In this document: piece after piece, positions 1-10,395 of the stretch | Numbering within the stretch: the stretch's first letter is position 1 | How the letters are laid out: each line of letters begins with the position of its first letter | DNA from: an uncultured Alistipes sp. | Lineage (GTDB): Bacteria; Bacteroidota; Bacteroidia; Bacteroidales; Rikenellaceae | Assembly (NCBI GenBank): GCA_944322375.1 | Contig: CALUOX010000007.1 | Coordinates: 1 to 44,903 of the forward strand | Direction: 5' to 3' | Length of the DNA stretch: 44,903 bases | Translations under genes and position numbers: made by a program | Notes under the pieces: model-generated | The model's database searches: none | Told to the model about the DNA's origin: nothing | What the model saw: the letters and a program-made list of their open reading frames with translations, nothing else

Positions 1-820
1 TTTTCTTACGTGAAATAATAAATTTCGAGGTCGTCTTCTTGGGGTTGCGAGTCTTGTAACCCTTAGCCAACAGACCCTTGCGCGAACGCGGGTGACCACC
101 CGACGCACGACCTTCGCCACCACCCATCGGGTGATCGACCGGGTTCATGACGACGCCACGGTTGCGCGGGCGACGGCCGAGCCAACGTTCGCGTCCTGCC
201 TTGCCCGACTGTTCGAGCGAATGATCGACATTCGAAACGACGCCGATCGTGGCGCGGCAGGTAACGAGTACCATACGAGTTTCACCGGAAGGGAGTTTGA
301 TGATTGCAAACTTGCCTTCGCGGGCCAGGAGCTGAGCATACGAGCCGGCCGAGCGGGCCATGGCTGCGCCCTGACCGGGATAGAGTTCAATGTTGTGAAT
401 GATCGTGCCGAGGGGTATTTCGCTCAGGAAGAGGGTATTTCCGACCTCGGGAGCGACGCCCTGACCGCTCATGACGGTCTGACCGACCTGCAATCCGTTC
501 GGAGCGATGATATAGCTCTTCACGCCGTCGGCATAGACGATCAGCGCGATACGGGCGGTGCGGTTCGGGTCGTATTCGATCGTTTTTACAGTAGCGGCGA
601 TGCCGTCCTTGGCACGTTTGAAGTCAACGTTACGGTACATTTGCTTGTGACCGCCGCCGATGTAGCGGACCGTCATTTTACCCGTATTGTTACGACCGCC
701 GGTGCTCTTCTTGACGCTGAGCAACGACTTCTCCGGAACACTGGTGGTGATATCGTCGAACGTGCCACCAATCTTATGTCTCGTACCTGCGGTAACAGGT
801 TTAAACTTTTTTACTGCCAT
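1..820 (-). CDS. rplB: 50S ribosomal protein L2 (3' end cut by window edge)
   Basis: L2 is a primary 23S rRNA-binding protein of the large subunit, needed for subunit joining and the peptidyl-transferase centre. The reading frame runs from ATG at 820 (begins [19 protein letters not shown]) and is open to the left edge, giving 273 full codons; Bacteroidales L2 is about 274 residues, so only the last residue or so and the stop are missing. The conserved C-terminal stretch containing [14 protein letters not shown], which carries the histidine near the catalytic centre, is present, followed by a basic [13 protein letters not shown] tail. It starts 5 bases after the rplW stop and is the last visible gene of the operon; rpsS should follow outside the window. 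Confidence 0.97.
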   Translation of the reverse strand, partial: MAVKKFKPVTAGTRHKIGGTFDDITTSVPEKSLLSVKKSTGGRNNTGKMTVRYIGGGHKQMYRNVDFKRAKDGIAATVKTIEYDPNRTARIALIVYADGVKSYIIAPNGLQVGQTVMSGQGVAPEVGNTLFLSEIPLGTIIHNIELYPGQGAAMARSAGSYAQLLAREGKFAIIKLPSGETRMVLVTCRATIGVVSNVDHSLEQSGKAGRERWLGRRPRNRGVVMNPVDHPMGGGEGRASGGHPRSRKGLLAKGYKTRNPKKTTSKFIISRKK

Positions 821-825
821 CTTCC

Positions 826-1116
826 TTAGATATTACTGTAAAAATCGATTTTGTCTCCTTCCTTCAAGGTGACGATTGCCTTCTTGAAGTTGTTTGCGCG
901 ACCTTCGAGCAAGCCGGCCTTCGTGTAGCGGCTCTTGCGCTTGCCCATGTAGTTGATGGTGTTGACGTCGGTAACGACGACGTTGTACATCTCTTCTACG
1001 GCGTTACGGATCTGCAGTTTGTTAGCTCTCACATCAACGATAAAACCGTAGCGATTCAGTTTTTCGCCCTGAACCGTCATTTTCTCGGTCAAAACAGGCT
1101 TAATAATGATTTCCAT
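826..1116 (-). CDS. rplW: 50S ribosomal protein L23
   Basis: L23 sits at the polypeptide exit tunnel and is the docking site for trigger factor and SRP. The 96-residue product has the family signatures: an N-terminal [11 protein letters not shown] segment and a central [19 protein letters not shown] segment followed by the basic loop [30 protein letters not shown]. Its length is normal. It begins 14 bases after the rplD stop and ends 5 bases before rplB, in the usual S10-operon order, so translation is probably coupled. Confidence 0.97.
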   Translation of the reverse strand: MEIIIKPVLTEKMTVQGEKLNRYGFIVDVRANKLQIRNAVEEMYNVVVTDVNTINYMGKRKSRYTKAGLLEGRANNFKKAIVTLKEGDKIDFYSNI

Positions 1117-1130
1117 CTCTCTTCAACGTT

Positions 1131-1757
1131 TTAAGCTAACATTACATTCAATACGTTTTCTGCGCCTTCAACCATCACGATGGCCGAAGCGTTCATCACG
1201 TCGTACGTGCAGAGGTTCTGAGCCAGCACGGGTTTAACCGACGGGATGTTGCGGCAGGAGAGTTGCAGATTGAGGTTCGACTCGGGAAGAACGAGCAGCA
1301 CCTTCTTGTCTGCGACCTTCAGCGCCTCGGTAAGGGCCACGACCTGTTTGGTCTTGGGGGCCTCGAACTTGGGTGTTTCGACGATCTGGATGGCGTTTGC
1401 CTGGGCCTTGTAGGAGAGGGCGCTGCGGCGGGCCAGCCGTTTGAGTTTCTTGTTGAGTTTGAAACTGTAATCGCGGGGTACGGGACCGAATACGCGGCCG
1501 CCGCCCGGGAAGAGCGGAGATTTGATCGAACCGCAACGTGCGCCGCCGGTACCCTTCTGACGTTTGAGTTTGCGGGTGGAGCCTGCTACTTCGTTGCGCT
1601 GCTTCGACTTGTGCGTACCCTGACGCTGATCGGCCAGATACTGCTTCACGTCGAGGTAGATAGCGTGGTCATTAGCCTCCACGCCGAATACCGAGTCAGC
1701 CAGAACGACCTTGCGACCGGTTTCTTTTCCTTCAGTGTTCAATACAGCTAATTCCAT
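1131..1757 (-). CDS. rplD: 50S ribosomal protein L4
   Basis: L4 binds domain I of 23S rRNA and its extended loop lines the exit tunnel; in E. coli it also autoregulates the S10 operon. The 208-residue protein shows the L4 core, including the extended basic loop ([20 protein letters not shown], then [22 protein letters not shown]) and the later [19 protein letters not shown] helix region. Length is normal. The ATG lies only 2 bases after the rplC stop, so coupling is likely. Whether L4 represses this operon here is unknown, but a structured leader precedes rplC (see that entry). Confidence 0.97.
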   Translation of the reverse strand: MELAVLNTEGKETGRKVVLADSVFGVEANDHAIYLDVKQYLADQRQGTHKSKQRNEVAGSTRKLKRQKGTGGARCGSIKSPLFPGGGRVFGPVPRDYSFKLNKKLKRLARRSALSYKAQANAIQIVETPKFEAPKTKQVVALTEALKVADKKVLLVLPESNLNLQLSCRNIPSVKPVLAQNLCTYDVMNASAIVMVEGAENVLNVMLA

Positions 1758-1759
1758 GA

Positions 1760-2374
1760 CTACTTCTCGATTGTTAAATATGAACCTTTGGCTCCCGGAA
1801 TCGAACCTTTCACAAGAATGAGGTTGTTTTCGGGAATAATTTTCAAAACTTTGAGGTTGAGAACCTTGACCTGTTCGCCTCCCATCTGTCCCGGGAGACG
1901 TTTTCCGGGGAATACGCGCGACGGGTAGGACGATGCGCCCAGAGAACCCGGTTTACGCTGCCGGTTGTGCTGGCCGTGCGTCTGACCGCCCACGCCGCCG
2001 AAACCGTGACGTTTTACGACACCCTGGAAGCCGCGGCCCTTGGAGATGCCGGTAACGTCCACCCAGTCGTCTTCCGAGAAGAGTGCGACGGTGAGCGTAT
2101 CGCCGAGATTGACCTCGGGCATGCCCTTGAATTCGGCCAGTTTCCGCTTGGGGGTTGTTCCGGCCTTCTTGAAGTGGCCTAACAAACTGCTGCTGGTGTG
2201 CTTTTCACTTTTGTCGTCATAGGCAATCTGGACAGCCTCGTAAGCATCTTTTTCGAGGGTCTTGATTTGCGTAACCACACACGGACCAGCCTCGATGACA
2301 GTGCATGGTATGTTCTTACCCTCGGCACTGTAAACGGAAGTCATTCCGATTTTTTTTCCAATTAGTCCTGACAT
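1760..2374 (-). CDS. rplC: 50S ribosomal protein L3
   Basis: L3 is an early-assembling 23S rRNA-binding protein whose extension reaches toward the peptidyl-transferase centre. The start is set at ATG 2374 ([15 protein letters not shown]), which gives the usual length of about 204 residues; an upstream in-frame extension to 2422 adds a low-complexity lysine-rich segment and is rejected. The diagnostic L3 stretch is present: [20 protein letters not shown], then [20 protein letters not shown] and [12 protein letters not shown]. It ends 2 bases before rplD. The 252 bases upstream are unusually long for this operon and highly structured. Confidence 0.97.
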   Translation of the reverse strand: MSGLIGKKIGMTSVYSAEGKNIPCTVIEAGPCVVTQIKTLEKDAYEAVQIAYDDKSEKHTSSSLLGHFKKAGTTPKRKLAEFKGMPEVNLGDTLTVALFSEDDWVDVTGISKGRGFQGVVKRHGFGGVGGQTHGQHNRQRKPGSLGASSYPSRVFPGKRLPGQMGGEQVKVLNLKVLKIIPENNLILVKGSIPGAKGSYLTIEK

Positions 2375-2626
2375 TTTAGTCTTTAAGTTTGTTAATAAAA
2401 GTGATTTCTGCTTTTTTCGCACGGGTCGGGAGACATCCTTGCGGATGCTCCCGCTCCTGCGTTCGTATGCGGGGAGGAATCGGCGGACTTACCGCTCACC
2501 TCCCATTATGGGTTCGTTCGTCTTCTTTTTCCTGCGCCTGCCGGAGATGATCCGTGGCCCGGAGCTCCGCAGGCACGCTGCCTCATGCCGCATCCGAAGA
2601 GTCGTCTTTCGGATGCCGGATGGTTG
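2375..2626 (-). promoter_or_regulatory. structured leader between rpsJ and rplC
   Basis: All other gaps in this operon are 2-38 bases; this one is 252. In the transcript (minus strand) at least four stems can be drawn: 2590-2598/2608-2616 just after the rpsJ stop; 2536-2546/2565-2574 (GCCTGC-GGAG arms with one bulge); 2472-2477/2499-2504 with an inner GCGG/CCGC stem; and 2427-2438/2443-2453, eleven pairs with one bulged base closed by a GCAA (GNRA-type) loop about 55 bases before the L3 start. None is followed by a U tract, so they are not simple terminators. I infer an autoregulatory ribosomal-protein leader, with L3 or L4 as the likely ligand. No matching known family is claimed. Confidence 0.55.
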
Positions 2627-2932
2627 TCAGACCTTGATTTCGACCTCGACACCCGAGGGGAGTTCGAGCTTCATCAGGGCATCGATGGTCTTTGCCGTCG
2701 AGGAGTAGATGTCCAGGATGCGCTTGAACGTGCAGAGCTGGAACTGCTCGCGGGCCTTCTTGTTCACGAAGGTCGAACGGTTGACGGTAAAGATCTTCTT
2801 CTGCGTGGGCAGGGGTACCGGACCGCTGACTACCGCGCCGGTGCTCTTCACGGTCTTTACGATCTTCTCGGCCGACTTGTCAACGAGATTGTGGTCGAAA
2901 GACTTCAACTTGATTCTAATTTTCTGACTCAT
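2627..2932 (-). CDS. rpsJ: 30S ribosomal protein S10
   Basis: S10 is a small-subunit head protein and, with NusB, part of antitermination complexes. The 101-residue product starts [20 protein letters not shown] and contains the classical S10 signature [17 protein letters not shown] followed by the [30 protein letters not shown]-terminus. Length is normal. It follows fusA by 9 bases and is followed by the long structured gap before rplC, a plausible point for separate control of the L3-L4-L23-L2 segment. Confidence 0.97.
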   Translation of the reverse strand: MSQKIRIKLKSFDHNLVDKSAEKIVKTVKSTGAVVSGPVPLPTQKKIFTVNRSTFVNKKAREQFQLCTFKRILDIYSSTAKTIDALMKLELPSGVEVEIKV

Positions 2933-2941
2933 ATGGCTTGC

Positions 2942-5056
2942 TTATTCAATATCCTTATTCTTGTGACCGCTCTTCTCGATGATCTCCTTGGCCAGGTTGG
3001 CCGGAACTTCGGCGAAGTGCGAGAACTCCATGGACGATGTTGCGCGACCCGACGAGATGGTTCTCAGAACGGTTACGTAGCCGAACATCTCGGCCAGCGG
3101 AACCTGAGCCTTGACCACGCGGGCATTGCCCTTGGTCTCCATGCCCTGGATCTGACCGCGGCGCTTGTTGAGGTCGCCGATGATGTCACCCATGTTCTCT
3201 TCGGGCGTGAGGACTTCGACCGTCATGATCGGTTCAAGGATGACCGAACCGGCCAGCGGTGCTGCATGGCGGTATCCGTTGCGGGCAGCGATTTCGAAGG
3301 ACAGCTGATCCGAATCGACCGGGTGGAACGAACCGTCCTTCAGGGTTACCTTCATCGAATCCATCGTGTAACCGGCCAGCGCTCCGTTTGCCATGGCGGC
3401 TTCGAAACCTTTCTGTACGGCGGGGATGAACTCCTTCGGGATGTTTCCGCCCTTGACCTCGTCGATGAATGTCAGACCTACCTTGCCCTCGTCTGCGGGA
3501 CCGATCTCGAAGATGATATCGGCGAACTTACCACGACCGCCGGTCTGCTTCTTGAATACCTCGCGATGCTGGATGGTCTTCGTAAGCGCCTCCTTGTAGT
3601 TGACCTGCGGAGCGCCCTGATTGATCTCGACACCGAATTCGCGTTTCAGACGATCGACGATGATATCGAGGTGCAACTCACCCATACCGCTGATGATCGT
3701 CTGACCGCTCTCCTCGTCGGTGCGGACCGTAAAGGTCGGGTCCTCTTCGGCGAGCTTGGCCAGCGCGATGCCCAGTTTGTCAAGATCCTTCTGCGTCTTG
3801 GGCTCTACGGCCAGACCGATCACCGGTTCCGGGAAGGTCATCTGCTCCAGTACGATCGGAGCATTCTCGGCGCAGAGCGTATCGCCCGTACGGATCTCCT
3901 TGAAGCCGACGGCGGCGCAGATATCTCCGGCCGATACGGACTCAAGCGGGTTCTGCTTGTTGGCGTGCATCTGGTAGAGACGGCTGATACGTTCCCGTTT
4001 TCCGCTGCGCGAATTGAGGACATAGGAGCCGGCATCGAGTTTACCGGAATATACACGGATGAAGGCCAGACGTCCCACGAAGGGGTCGGTTGCGATCTTG
4101 AAGGCCAGGCCGCAGAAGGGTTCGTCCTCCGAAGCGTGCCGTACCACCTCCTCGTCGGTCTTGGGGTTGATGCCCTTTACGGGCGGGAGGTCCAGCGGCG
4201 ACGGCAGGAAGGCGATGATGCAGTCGAGCAGCTTCTGCACGCCCTTGTTGTGGAACGACGAGCCGCAGAGCATCGGGACGAGCTTCATCTGAATCGTCGC
4301 CTTGCGGATTGCAGCGATCAGCTCGTCGGGAGTGATTGTTGCGGGATCTTCGAAGAACTTCTCCATCAAGGCGTCGTCCACGGACGCAACCTCTTCGATG
4401 AGCTTGTTCCTCCACTCTTCGGCTTCAGCCTTGAGGTCATCGGGAATCTCGCGGACCTCGAAGTTGTCGCGAACGGTCTTGTCGTCGAAGTAATAGTATG
4501 CCTTATTATATATAAGGTCAACGATACCCTCGAACTTGTCTTCGGCGCCGATCGGGAGAACGACGGGGAGAGCCGTAGCACCGAAGTGCTCCTTGATCTG
4601 CGCGCAGACCGAGAAGAAGTCGGCACCGGTACGGTCCATCTTGTTGACATATCCGATACGGGGAACGTTATACTTGTCGGCCTGGCGCCATACGGTCTCC
4701 GACTGAGGCTCGACGCCGCCCACGGCGCAGAAGGTTGCCACGGCACCGTCCAGTACGCGCAGCGAACGTTCTACCTCGACGGTGAAGTCGACGTGTCCCG
4801 GGGTATCGATCAGGTTGATCTGATATTGTTGGTCTTTGTAGTGCCAGAAAGCGGTCGTTGCGGCGGAGGTGATGGTGATACCACGTTCCTGCTCCTGGAC
4901 CATCCAGTCCATGGTTGCGCCACCTTCATGCACTTCTCCGATCTTGTGGGTTTTACCCGTATAGAAAAGGATGCGTTCCGAAGTCGTGGTCTTACCGGCA
5001 TCGATGTGAGCCATGATACCGATATTACGAACATAATGTAAATCTCGAGTTGCCAT
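2942..5056 (-). CDS. fusA: translation elongation factor G
   Basis: EF-G is the GTPase that drives translocation and, with RRF, ribosome recycling. The 704-residue protein has all GTPase motifs: AHIDAGKTT (residues 16-24), [18 protein letters not shown] and a GSSFHNKG G5 region. Domain II and the domain III-V region are complete (for example [14 protein letters not shown], and the C-terminal [17 protein letters not shown]). Length is normal and no frame break is seen. It lies 19 bases after rpsG and 9 before rpsJ. As is common in Bacteroidetes, no tuf gene follows it. Confidence 0.98.
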   Translation of the reverse strand: MATRDLHYVRNIGIMAHIDAGKTTTSERILFYTGKTHKIGEVHEGGATMDWMVQEQERGITITSAATTAFWHYKDQQYQINLIDTPGHVDFTVEVERSLRVLDGAVATFCAVGGVEPQSETVWRQADKYNVPRIGYVNKMDRTGADFFSVCAQIKEHFGATALPVVLPIGAEDKFEGIVDLIYNKAYYYFDDKTVRDNFEVREIPDDLKAEAEEWRNKLIEEVASVDDALMEKFFEDPATITPDELIAAIRKATIQMKLVPMLCGSSFHNKGVQKLLDCIIAFLPSPLDLPPVKGINPKTDEEVVRHASEDEPFCGLAFKIATDPFVGRLAFIRVYSGKLDAGSYVLNSRSGKRERISRLYQMHANKQNPLESVSAGDICAAVGFKEIRTGDTLCAENAPIVLEQMTFPEPVIGLAVEPKTQKDLDKLGIALAKLAEEDPTFTVRTDEESGQTIISGMGELHLDIIVDRLKREFGVEINQGAPQVNYKEALTKTIQHREVFKKQTGGRGKFADIIFEIGPADEGKVGLTFIDEVKGGNIPKEFIPAVQKGFEAAMANGALAGYTMDSMKVTLKDGSFHPVDSDQLSFEIAARNGYRHAAPLAGSVILEPIMTVEVLTPEENMGDIIGDLNKRRGQIQGMETKGNARVVKAQVPLAEMFGYVTVLRTISSGRATSSMEFSHFAEVPANLAKEIIEKSGHKNKDIE

Positions 5057-5075
5057 CTTGTTTTTCTACCGGTTA

Positions 5076-5552
5076 TTAGAATCTGAAGTGAGCGAAAGCC
5101 TTGTTTGCCTCGGCCATGCGGTGCATCTCCTCCTTGCGTTTGAAGGCGGCACCCTGCTGGTTGTAGGCGTCCATGATCTCTCCCGAAAGCTTTTCGGCCA
5201 TGGATTTGCCGGAGCGCTTGCGCGAGTAAAGGACAAGGTTTTTCATGGAAATGGAAATCTTGCGCTCCGGGCGGACCTCCGTAGGAACCTGGAAGGTTGC
5301 GCCACCGATACGCTTCGATTTCACTTCGACTTGGGGCGTGATATTCTCGAGAGCCTGTTTCCAGATTTCCAGCGGAGACTTATCAGCATCCTTCATCTTC
5401 TTGCCTATGATCTCCAGCGAGTCGTAGAAAATCGAGTAGGCAATACTCTTCTTACCATCCAGCATAAGGTTGTTGACGAAGCGTGTTACGAGCACGTCGC
5501 CGAACTTGGGATCTGGAAGTAGAATTCGCTTCTTTGGCTTAGCTTTTCTCAT
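5076..5552 (-). CDS. rpsG: 30S ribosomal protein S7
   Basis: S7 nucleates assembly of the small-subunit head and contacts the E-site tRNA. The 158-residue protein starts [20 protein letters not shown] and carries the S7 signature region [17 protein letters not shown], a central [21 protein letters not shown] segment, and a normal C-terminus with [35 protein letters not shown] spread over the last helices. It follows rpsL by 38 bases and precedes fusA by 19. Confidence 0.97.
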   Translation of the reverse strand: MRKAKPKKRILLPDPKFGDVLVTRFVNNLMLDGKKSIAYSIFYDSLEIIGKKMKDADKSPLEIWKQALENITPQVEVKSKRIGGATFQVPTEVRPERKISISMKNLVLYSRKRSGKSMAEKLSGEIMDAYNQQGAAFKRKEEMHRMAEANKAFAHFRF

Positions 5553-5590
5553 TGTTGTTTAATCTAAGGATCTTTGTCTTTGTCTATGAC

Positions 5591-5983
5591 TTATTTCTTT
5601 GCGGTTTTTCCGGCCTTGGGTCGTTTTGCGCCGTACTTGGAGCGGCGTTGCAGACGTCCGTCCACGCCGGCCGAGTCGAGAGCGCCGCGCACGAGGTGGT
5701 AACGCACACCGGGGAGGTCCTTGACACGACCGCCGCGCACCAGTACGATGGAGTGCTCCTGAAGGTTGTGGCCTTCGCCGGGGATGTAGGCGTTGACCTC
5801 TTTGCCGTTTGTGAGTCTCACACGGGCCACCTTACGCATTGCCGAATTAGGCTTTTTGGGCGTTGTGGTGTAAACACGGGTGCAGACGCCGCGACGCTGG
5901 GGACACGCTGCGAGGGCCGGTGACTTGCTTTTGTCGACCAGACTTACTCGACCGTTTCTTACTAACTGTTGAATAGTTGGCAT
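5591..5983 (-). CDS. rpsL: 30S ribosomal protein S12
   Basis: S12 lies at the decoding centre and is the classical streptomycin-resistance target. The 130-residue protein begins [20 protein letters not shown] and has the conserved [20 protein letters not shown] stretch (with the lysine next to PNSA that is mutated in resistant strains, here wild type) and the second signature [20 protein letters not shown], then [14 protein letters not shown]. It is the first gene of the operon; a candidate promoter lies at 6070-6077 on the same strand, giving a leader of roughly 80 bases. Confidence 0.97.
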   Translation of the reverse strand: MPTIQQLVRNGRVSLVDKSKSPALAACPQRRGVCTRVYTTTPKKPNSAMRKVARVRLTNGKEVNAYIPGEGHNLQEHSIVLVRGGRVKDLPGVRYHLVRGALDSAGVDGRLQRRSKYGAKRPKAGKTAKK

Positions 5984-6069
5984 TTCTTAAACGTTTTTGT
6001 CCTTTAATCTGTTAATACTCATCGGGAATTTCTCCCTTATCCTTTTCCGTTAAGTTCCGAAATGGACTG

Positions 6070-6100
6070 CAAAGGTAACCAATTTTTTTGAAAAAACATA
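6070..6100 (-). promoter_or_regulatory. promoter of the rpsL ribosomal operon
   Basis: On the minus strand a Bacteroidetes -7 box TACCTTTG occupies 6077-6070, and a TATG, close to the TTTG -33 box, lies at 6100-6097, 19 bases upstream. Transcription would start near 6062, about 80 bases before the rpsL ATG. The spacing and box match the consensus of this phylum. Confidence 0.6.
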
Positions 6101-6770
6101 TTTGGGCGTGCTTTTTTCGCTGATTTTCCGGTATTTTGTCTGGTTTTTCATTTTTAAATTTTATGGTTTCACAGATTATATAATAAAATATCTATAATAA
6201 GATGCGAAATCCGGTGATAACGGACGAATTTTGTGTGGTTTATGAATTGCTGCACGGCTGTCCGTAGATAGCGGTTGCCTGCTGAAACGTATGCGGATTG
6301 CGCCTCCTGGTGGAGGCTGCTTCGATGGATATCGGGAAAAGGGGAGTGATCCTGCAAGAATGCCTCCCGGTGCAGTTTGGCAGGTGTAAGCAGCCGGTTG
6401 TGTGGAGATGTTCGGCGGGTTTGACGACTTTTGATGGAGGAATTTTGAGGGCTGAGAAAGAAGGGCGGGTGCTCGGATTCGCCTCTGCCGGTTGATTGTG
6501 GATGCGGATGACTGTGGATGCGGATGACTGTGGGGGCGGCGGCATGTAGGTTGGGCTGCGTGTTAGGTGCGGCACGCATGCAGTTCCGTGGGTTTAGTTC
6601 TTCGTGCGTGGAATTGGATCTGCGGAACGGGAAGGATGGCCGGTCGTGGAGCTGGAGCGGTGAAAAAGGGAGATATATTTAATTGTTTGACATTGAAGAG
6701 CATAATCTGTATGTTGAGACCTGTTTGAGATGTGTCGATTGTCGAATTTCCAGCTTTTTATCGACTTCGT
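6101..6770. other. intergenic region with a short tandem repeat
   Basis: No gene is supported. Open frames here lack any recognisable family and have odd composition. The first part is AT-rich and ends the ribosomal promoter region. At 6497-6534 a 16-base unit, TGTGGATGCGGATGAC, is present twice in perfect tandem plus a partial third copy. The end of the stretch contains the promoter of the tRNA gene. Confidence 0.6.
6497..6534. repeat. 16-base tandem repeat, 2.4 copies
   Basis: Perfect copies of TGTGGATGCGGATGAC lie at 6497-6512 and 6513-6528, followed by a partial TGTGGG at 6529-6534. It lies in a gene-free stretch, so copy number could vary freely between strains. Confidence 0.85.
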
Positions 6771-6801
6771 TTTGCCGGAAAGAAAAATTCCCTTATATTT
6801 G
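6771..6801 (+). promoter_or_regulatory. promoter of tRNA-Ala
   Basis: A consensus Bacteroidetes promoter: -33 TTTG at 6771-6774, a 19-base spacer, and -7 TATATTTG at 6794-6801. Transcription would begin near 6808, a few bases before the mature tRNA 5' end at 6814. It is the best match to the consensus in the window. Confidence 0.8.
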
Positions 6802-6813
6802 CCCTGTGAAGCA

Positions 6814-6887
<74 letters not shown>

Positions 6888-6895
6888 CCGGAAGT

Positions 6896-6925
6896 CCGAA
6901 GCGATTGCAGCTTCGGGCCTTTTTT
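6896..6925 (+). terminator. terminator of tRNA-Ala
   Basis: Stem CCGAAGC (6896-6902) with GCTTCGG (6910-6916) around a 7-base loop, followed after GCC by a run of six T. It lies 8 bases past the tRNA 3' end. Confidence 0.85.
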
Positions 6926-7023
6926 GTGGGGCAGCCGATGGCTTTCGAACTCGTGTCCGCAACCCCCTTCTTTGTGAAATGAGGGGTTGGGGAGGAATGT
7001 CGATACGGCGAGGGCGGCGTCCG

Positions 7024-7086
7024 CGAGTTCGAATCTCGTATCCTCCACCGGAGACCCGAAGCGATTGCAGTTTCGGGCTTTTTTTT
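7024..7086 (+). pseudogene. displaced tRNA-Ala 3' half plus its terminator
   Basis: Bases 7024-7052 repeat 6864-6892 exactly (29 bases: T arm, 3' acceptor strand, discriminator and flank), 160 bases away. A second copy of the terminator follows: stem 7055-7062/7070-7077 with one G-U pair, then eight T at 7079-7086. Similarity continues about 40 bases further with a few differences. No D arm or anticodon arm precedes it: 6991-6997 could partly pair with the acceptor strand, but the distance to 7047 is only 57 bases, too short for a tRNA. It is either a decayed tRNA copy or an attachment-site remnant left by an element that integrated into the tRNA 3' end. Confidence 0.8.
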
Positions 7087-7409
7087 GAGGCCAGCCGATG
7101 GTTTTCGAACTCGTGACCGACGGGCCTCATGCTTCTGCGCCCTCTTCTCTTTTTTTTCTCTTTGCGGCTTTCCTTTGTCCGGGCCTTGTCGGGCGTTCTC
7201 TCTGTTCCCGTTGGGTGACCGGTCCTTCCGCCCCTCTTCTTAGAGACGATCCACAGACCGTCTGTTTTGCTCGTCCCTTCCTGCGGTCTTGTCGCAGCCG
7301 TTGGCTTGTCGGTTCGCCGAAAAGCCCCTCCTGTACGGCCGTTTTGATCCAAATCGACCGCATGCCCCTACTTTTCGACGAAAAACGCTGTGCGTCCGCT
7401 TTTTTTTCG
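7087..7409. other. intergenic region, no gene seen
   Basis: This stretch between the tRNA remnant and the leuS promoter holds a diverged continuation of the 160-base repeat and then a pyrimidine-rich segment (about 7130-7200). The open frames that cross it have no family resemblance and read through the tRNA copies, so I see no gene. Confidence 0.6.
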
Positions 7410-7417
7410 TACTTTTG
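7410..7417 (+). promoter_or_regulatory. -7 box of the leuS promoter
   Basis: TACTTTTG matches the Bacteroidetes -7 consensus TAnnTTTG. The -33 region is only weakly conserved. Predicted start near 7424 leaves a leader of about 20 bases before the ATG at 7444. Confidence 0.55.
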
Positions 7418-7443
7418 CGCATTGTAGAAAAACTACCTGTATC

Positions 7444-10197
7444 ATGGAATACAATTTCAAAGAGCTGGAAGCGAAGTGGCAGCAGCGATGGAAGGAAGAG
7501 GGTACCTATCACGTCGAGATTGATCCTGCGCGGCCGAAATATTATGTCCTTGACATGTTCCCCTATCCGTCGGGAGCGGGCTTGCACGTAGGCCATCCTC
7601 TCGGCTATATCGCATCGGACATCTACTCCCGTTACAAACGGCAGTGCGGCTTCAACGTCCTGCACCCGATGGGCTACGACGCCTTCGGTCTTCCGGCCGA
7701 ACAGTACGCCATCCAGACGGGCCAGCATCCGGCCGTTACGACCGAACGCAACATCGCCCGTTATCGCGAGCAGCTTGACAAGATCGGTTTTTCGTTCGAC
7801 TGGGACCGCGAAGTGCGTACGTGCGACCCGAAATATTACAAGTGGACCCAATGGGCCTTCCTGAAGATGTTCTCGCACTATTACGACCGACGGCTGCAGA
7901 AGGCCCGTCCCATCGAGGAGCTGATCGCCGCCTTCGACCGGAACGGTACGGCGGAGATCGATGCGGCCTGCACCACCGAGCTGCACTTTACGGCCGACGA
8001 GTGGAAGGCGATGAACGAGCGTGAGCGCGAGCAGACACTTCAGAACTACCGGCTTGCCTTCCGGGCCGATACGATGGTCAACTGGTGCCCGCAGCTGGGT
8101 ACGGTGCTTGCCAACGACGAGGTGAAGGACGGACTGTCGGTGCGCGGCGGTTATCCCGTTGTACAGAAGCGCATGAAGCAGTGGCTGTTGCGTGTGACGG
8201 CCTATGCGCAGCGTATGCTTGACGGCCTGGACGGCCTCGAGTGGAGCGATTCGCTCAAGGAGATTCAGCGCAACTGGATCGGACGGTCGGTCGGCGCGCA
8301 GGTCTTCTTCGACATCAAGGGCTTCGGCGGAAAGCTGGAGATCTTCACGACACGTCCCGATACGATCTTCGGTGTGACGTTCATGGTCATCGCTCCCGAG
8401 CACGAGTGGGTGAATCCGCTTACCACCCCCGAAAACAAGGCGGCGGTCGAGGATTACCTCGAACAGACGAAAAAGCGTTCCGAACGGGAGCGTATTGCCG
8501 AGACGCGGCGCGTAAGCGGTGTCTTTACGGGATCCTACGCCGTCAATCCCTTTACCGGCAAGGAGATCCCGATCTATATCTCCGATTATGTATTGGCCGG
8601 TTACGGTACGGGCGCGATCATGGCCGTACCGGCGCACGACTCGCGCGACTACGCCTTTGCGCGTCACTTCGGGCTGGAGATCGTTCCGGTGGTCGAGGGC
8701 GGCGACATCAGCCGGGAGTCCTACGACGCCAAGGAGGGCAAACTGATCAATTCGGGCTTCCTGAACGGCCTGGATGTGAAGGAGGCGATCGGAGTGATGT
8801 TCGAGGAGATCGAGAAACGCGGTCTGGGCAAGCGGCTTGTCAATTACCGCCTGCGGGATGCCATCTTCTCGCGCCAGCGCTATTGGGGCGAGCCGTTCCC
8901 GATCTACTACAAGAACGAGATCGCCTGCCCGCTGCCGGAATCGGAGCTTCCGCTCGAGCTGCCGCCGGTTACGAATTTCGGGCCTACGGAGGACGGAGAA
9001 CCGCCTCTGGCGCGTGCCGCAAAGTGGGAGACGGCCGACGGATATCCGTTGGAGCTCTCGACGATGCCCGGATTTGCAGGGTCGTCGGCATACTATCTGC
9101 GCTACATGGATCCGCATAACGACCATGCGCTTGTGAGCCGCAAGGCGGACGAGTACTGGCGTTCGGTCGATCTCTATGTGGGGGGTATCGAGCATGCGAC
9201 GGGCCATCTGATGTACTCCCGTTTCTGGAACATGTTCCTCTACGATCTGGGTTACGTCTGCGAGGCGGAGCCCTTCAAGAAGCTGGTCAACCAGGGAATG
9301 ATCCAGGGGCGGTCGAACTTTGTCTATCGGGTTGTCGGAACGGACAAGTTCGTCTCCTACGGCCTGAAGGAGCAGTACGAGACGCAGGAGATTCACGTCG
9401 ATGTGAATATCGTGCGGAACGATCAGCTTGATCTCGAGGCATTCCGGGCATGGCGCCCCGAGTTCGCCAATGCGGAGTTCATTCTCGAAGACGGGAAATA
9501 CATCTGCGGCTGGGCGATCGAGAAGATGTCCAAATCGATGTACAACGTGGTGAATCCCGACTACATCGTCGAACAGTATGGAGCCGACACGCTGCGCATG
9601 TACGAGATGTTCCTCGGACCGCTCGAACAGTCGAAACCCTGGGATACGAACGGCATCGACGGCGTACACAAGTTCCTGAAGCGTTTCTGGCGGCTCTTCT
9701 TCGAGGGAAATGAACTGGCCGTCACGGACGAGGCGCCGACGGACAAGGAGCTCAAGACGCTGCACAAGACGATCCGGAAGGTGCGCGACGATATCGAGAA
9801 CTTCTCGTTCAATACGTCGGTTGCGGCCTTCATGATCTGTCTCAACGAACTGGGTGAGTGCCGCAAGCGGGCGATTCTCGAGCCGCTTGTCGCGTTGCTG
9901 TCTCCGTTCGCGCCGCACATCTCCGAGGAGTTGTGGCATCGGCTGGGACATGCGGATACGGTCTGCGATGCGGCCTATCCGGTTTGCGACGAACGCTATC
10001 TGGTCGAGCGGACGTTTGAATATCCGGTCATGATCAACGGCAAGCTGCGCTTCAAGCAGGAGTATGAACTTTCGCTGACGCCGGAGCAGATCAAGTCGGA
10101 TGTCGTGGCGCGCCCCGTTGCACAGAAATGGCTCGACGGCAAGGCGCCGAAAAAGATCATCGTCGTCCCGGGCAAGATCATCAACATCGTGCTCTGA
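7444..10197 (+). CDS. leuS: leucyl-tRNA synthetase
   Basis: Class I synthetase that charges tRNA-Leu and edits mischarged tRNA in its CP1 domain. ATG 7444 ([20 protein letters not shown]) is chosen because the family starts here and because an upstream in-frame extension would cross the promoter; this gives 917 residues. The HIGH motif is HVGH at residues 48-51 and the KMSKS motif is intact near residue 694 (EKMSKSMYN). The editing domain shows [14 protein letters not shown] and [20 protein letters not shown], including the aspartate that fixes the substrate amino group. The C-terminal anticodon-binding and LeuRS-C regions are present. Length is normal for Bacteroidetes. Confidence 0.98.
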   Translation: MEYNFKELEAKWQQRWKEEGTYHVEIDPARPKYYVLDMFPYPSGAGLHVGHPLGYIASDIYSRYKRQCGFNVLHPMGYDAFGLPAEQYAIQTGQHPAVTTERNIARYREQLDKIGFSFDWDREVRTCDPKYYKWTQWAFLKMFSHYYDRRLQKARPIEELIAAFDRNGTAEIDAACTTELHFTADEWKAMNEREREQTLQNYRLAFRADTMVNWCPQLGTVLANDEVKDGLSVRGGYPVVQKRMKQWLLRVTAYAQRMLDGLDGLEWSDSLKEIQRNWIGRSVGAQVFFDIKGFGGKLEIFTTRPDTIFGVTFMVIAPEHEWVNPLTTPENKAAVEDYLEQTKKRSERERIAETRRVSGVFTGSYAVNPFTGKEIPIYISDYVLAGYGTGAIMAVPAHDSRDYAFARHFGLEIVPVVEGGDISRESYDAKEGKLINSGFLNGLDVKEAIGVMFEEIEKRGLGKRLVNYRLRDAIFSRQRYWGEPFPIYYKNEIACPLPESELPLELPPVTNFGPTEDGEPPLARAAKWETADGYPLELSTMPGFAGSSAYYLRYMDPHNDHALVSRKADEYWRSVDLYVGGIEHATGHLMYSRFWNMFLYDLGYVCEAEPFKKLVNQGMIQGRSNFVYRVVGTDKFVSYGLKEQYETQEIHVDVNIVRNDQLDLEAFRAWRPEFANAEFILEDGKYICGWAIEKMSKSMYNVVNPDYIVEQYGADTLRMYEMFLGPLEQSKPWDTNGIDGVHKFLKRFWRLFFEGNELAVTDEAPTDKELKTLHKTIRKVRDDIENFSFNTSVAAFMICLNELGECRKRAILEPLVALLSPFAPHISEELWHRLGHADTVCDAAYPVCDERYLVERTFEYPVMINGKLRFKQEYELSLTPEQIKSDVVARPVAQKWLDGKAPKKIIVVPGKIINIVL

Positions 10198-10395
10198 GAC
10201 AGCCCGTCTTCCGGAATGTCGGGCGGACCCGTTCCGTGACCGTGACCGGACGCCGGTGTTTCATGCGATTGTCGAGAAGAGGGGCCCCATGGCGCAGAAG
10301 CCCGTCCGCATCACGGGATGAAGCGGGACGGAAAGTCGGGAACGGGGAGTCGGGAACAGAAAGCAAAAGCGAAAACGTATATTCAAACCTGAAAA

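Noticed and set aside
2585-5041. An 818-codon open frame on the plus strand opposite fusA.
   Set aside because: It is a mirror of the fusA codon pattern in GC-rich DNA; its product has no family while the minus strand is unmistakable EF-G.
6169-6579. Minus-strand frames of 111-136 codons.
   Set aside because: No family, odd composition and overlap with the tandem repeat; no promoter or start context supports them.
7240-9951. A 903-codon open frame on the minus strand opposite leuS.
   Set aside because: Shadow of leuS; arginine/histidine-rich product with no family, and it crosses the leuS promoter.
10202-10224. GCCCG/CGGGC hairpin after leuS as a terminator.
   Set aside because: Only a five-base stem with a long loop and no T run.
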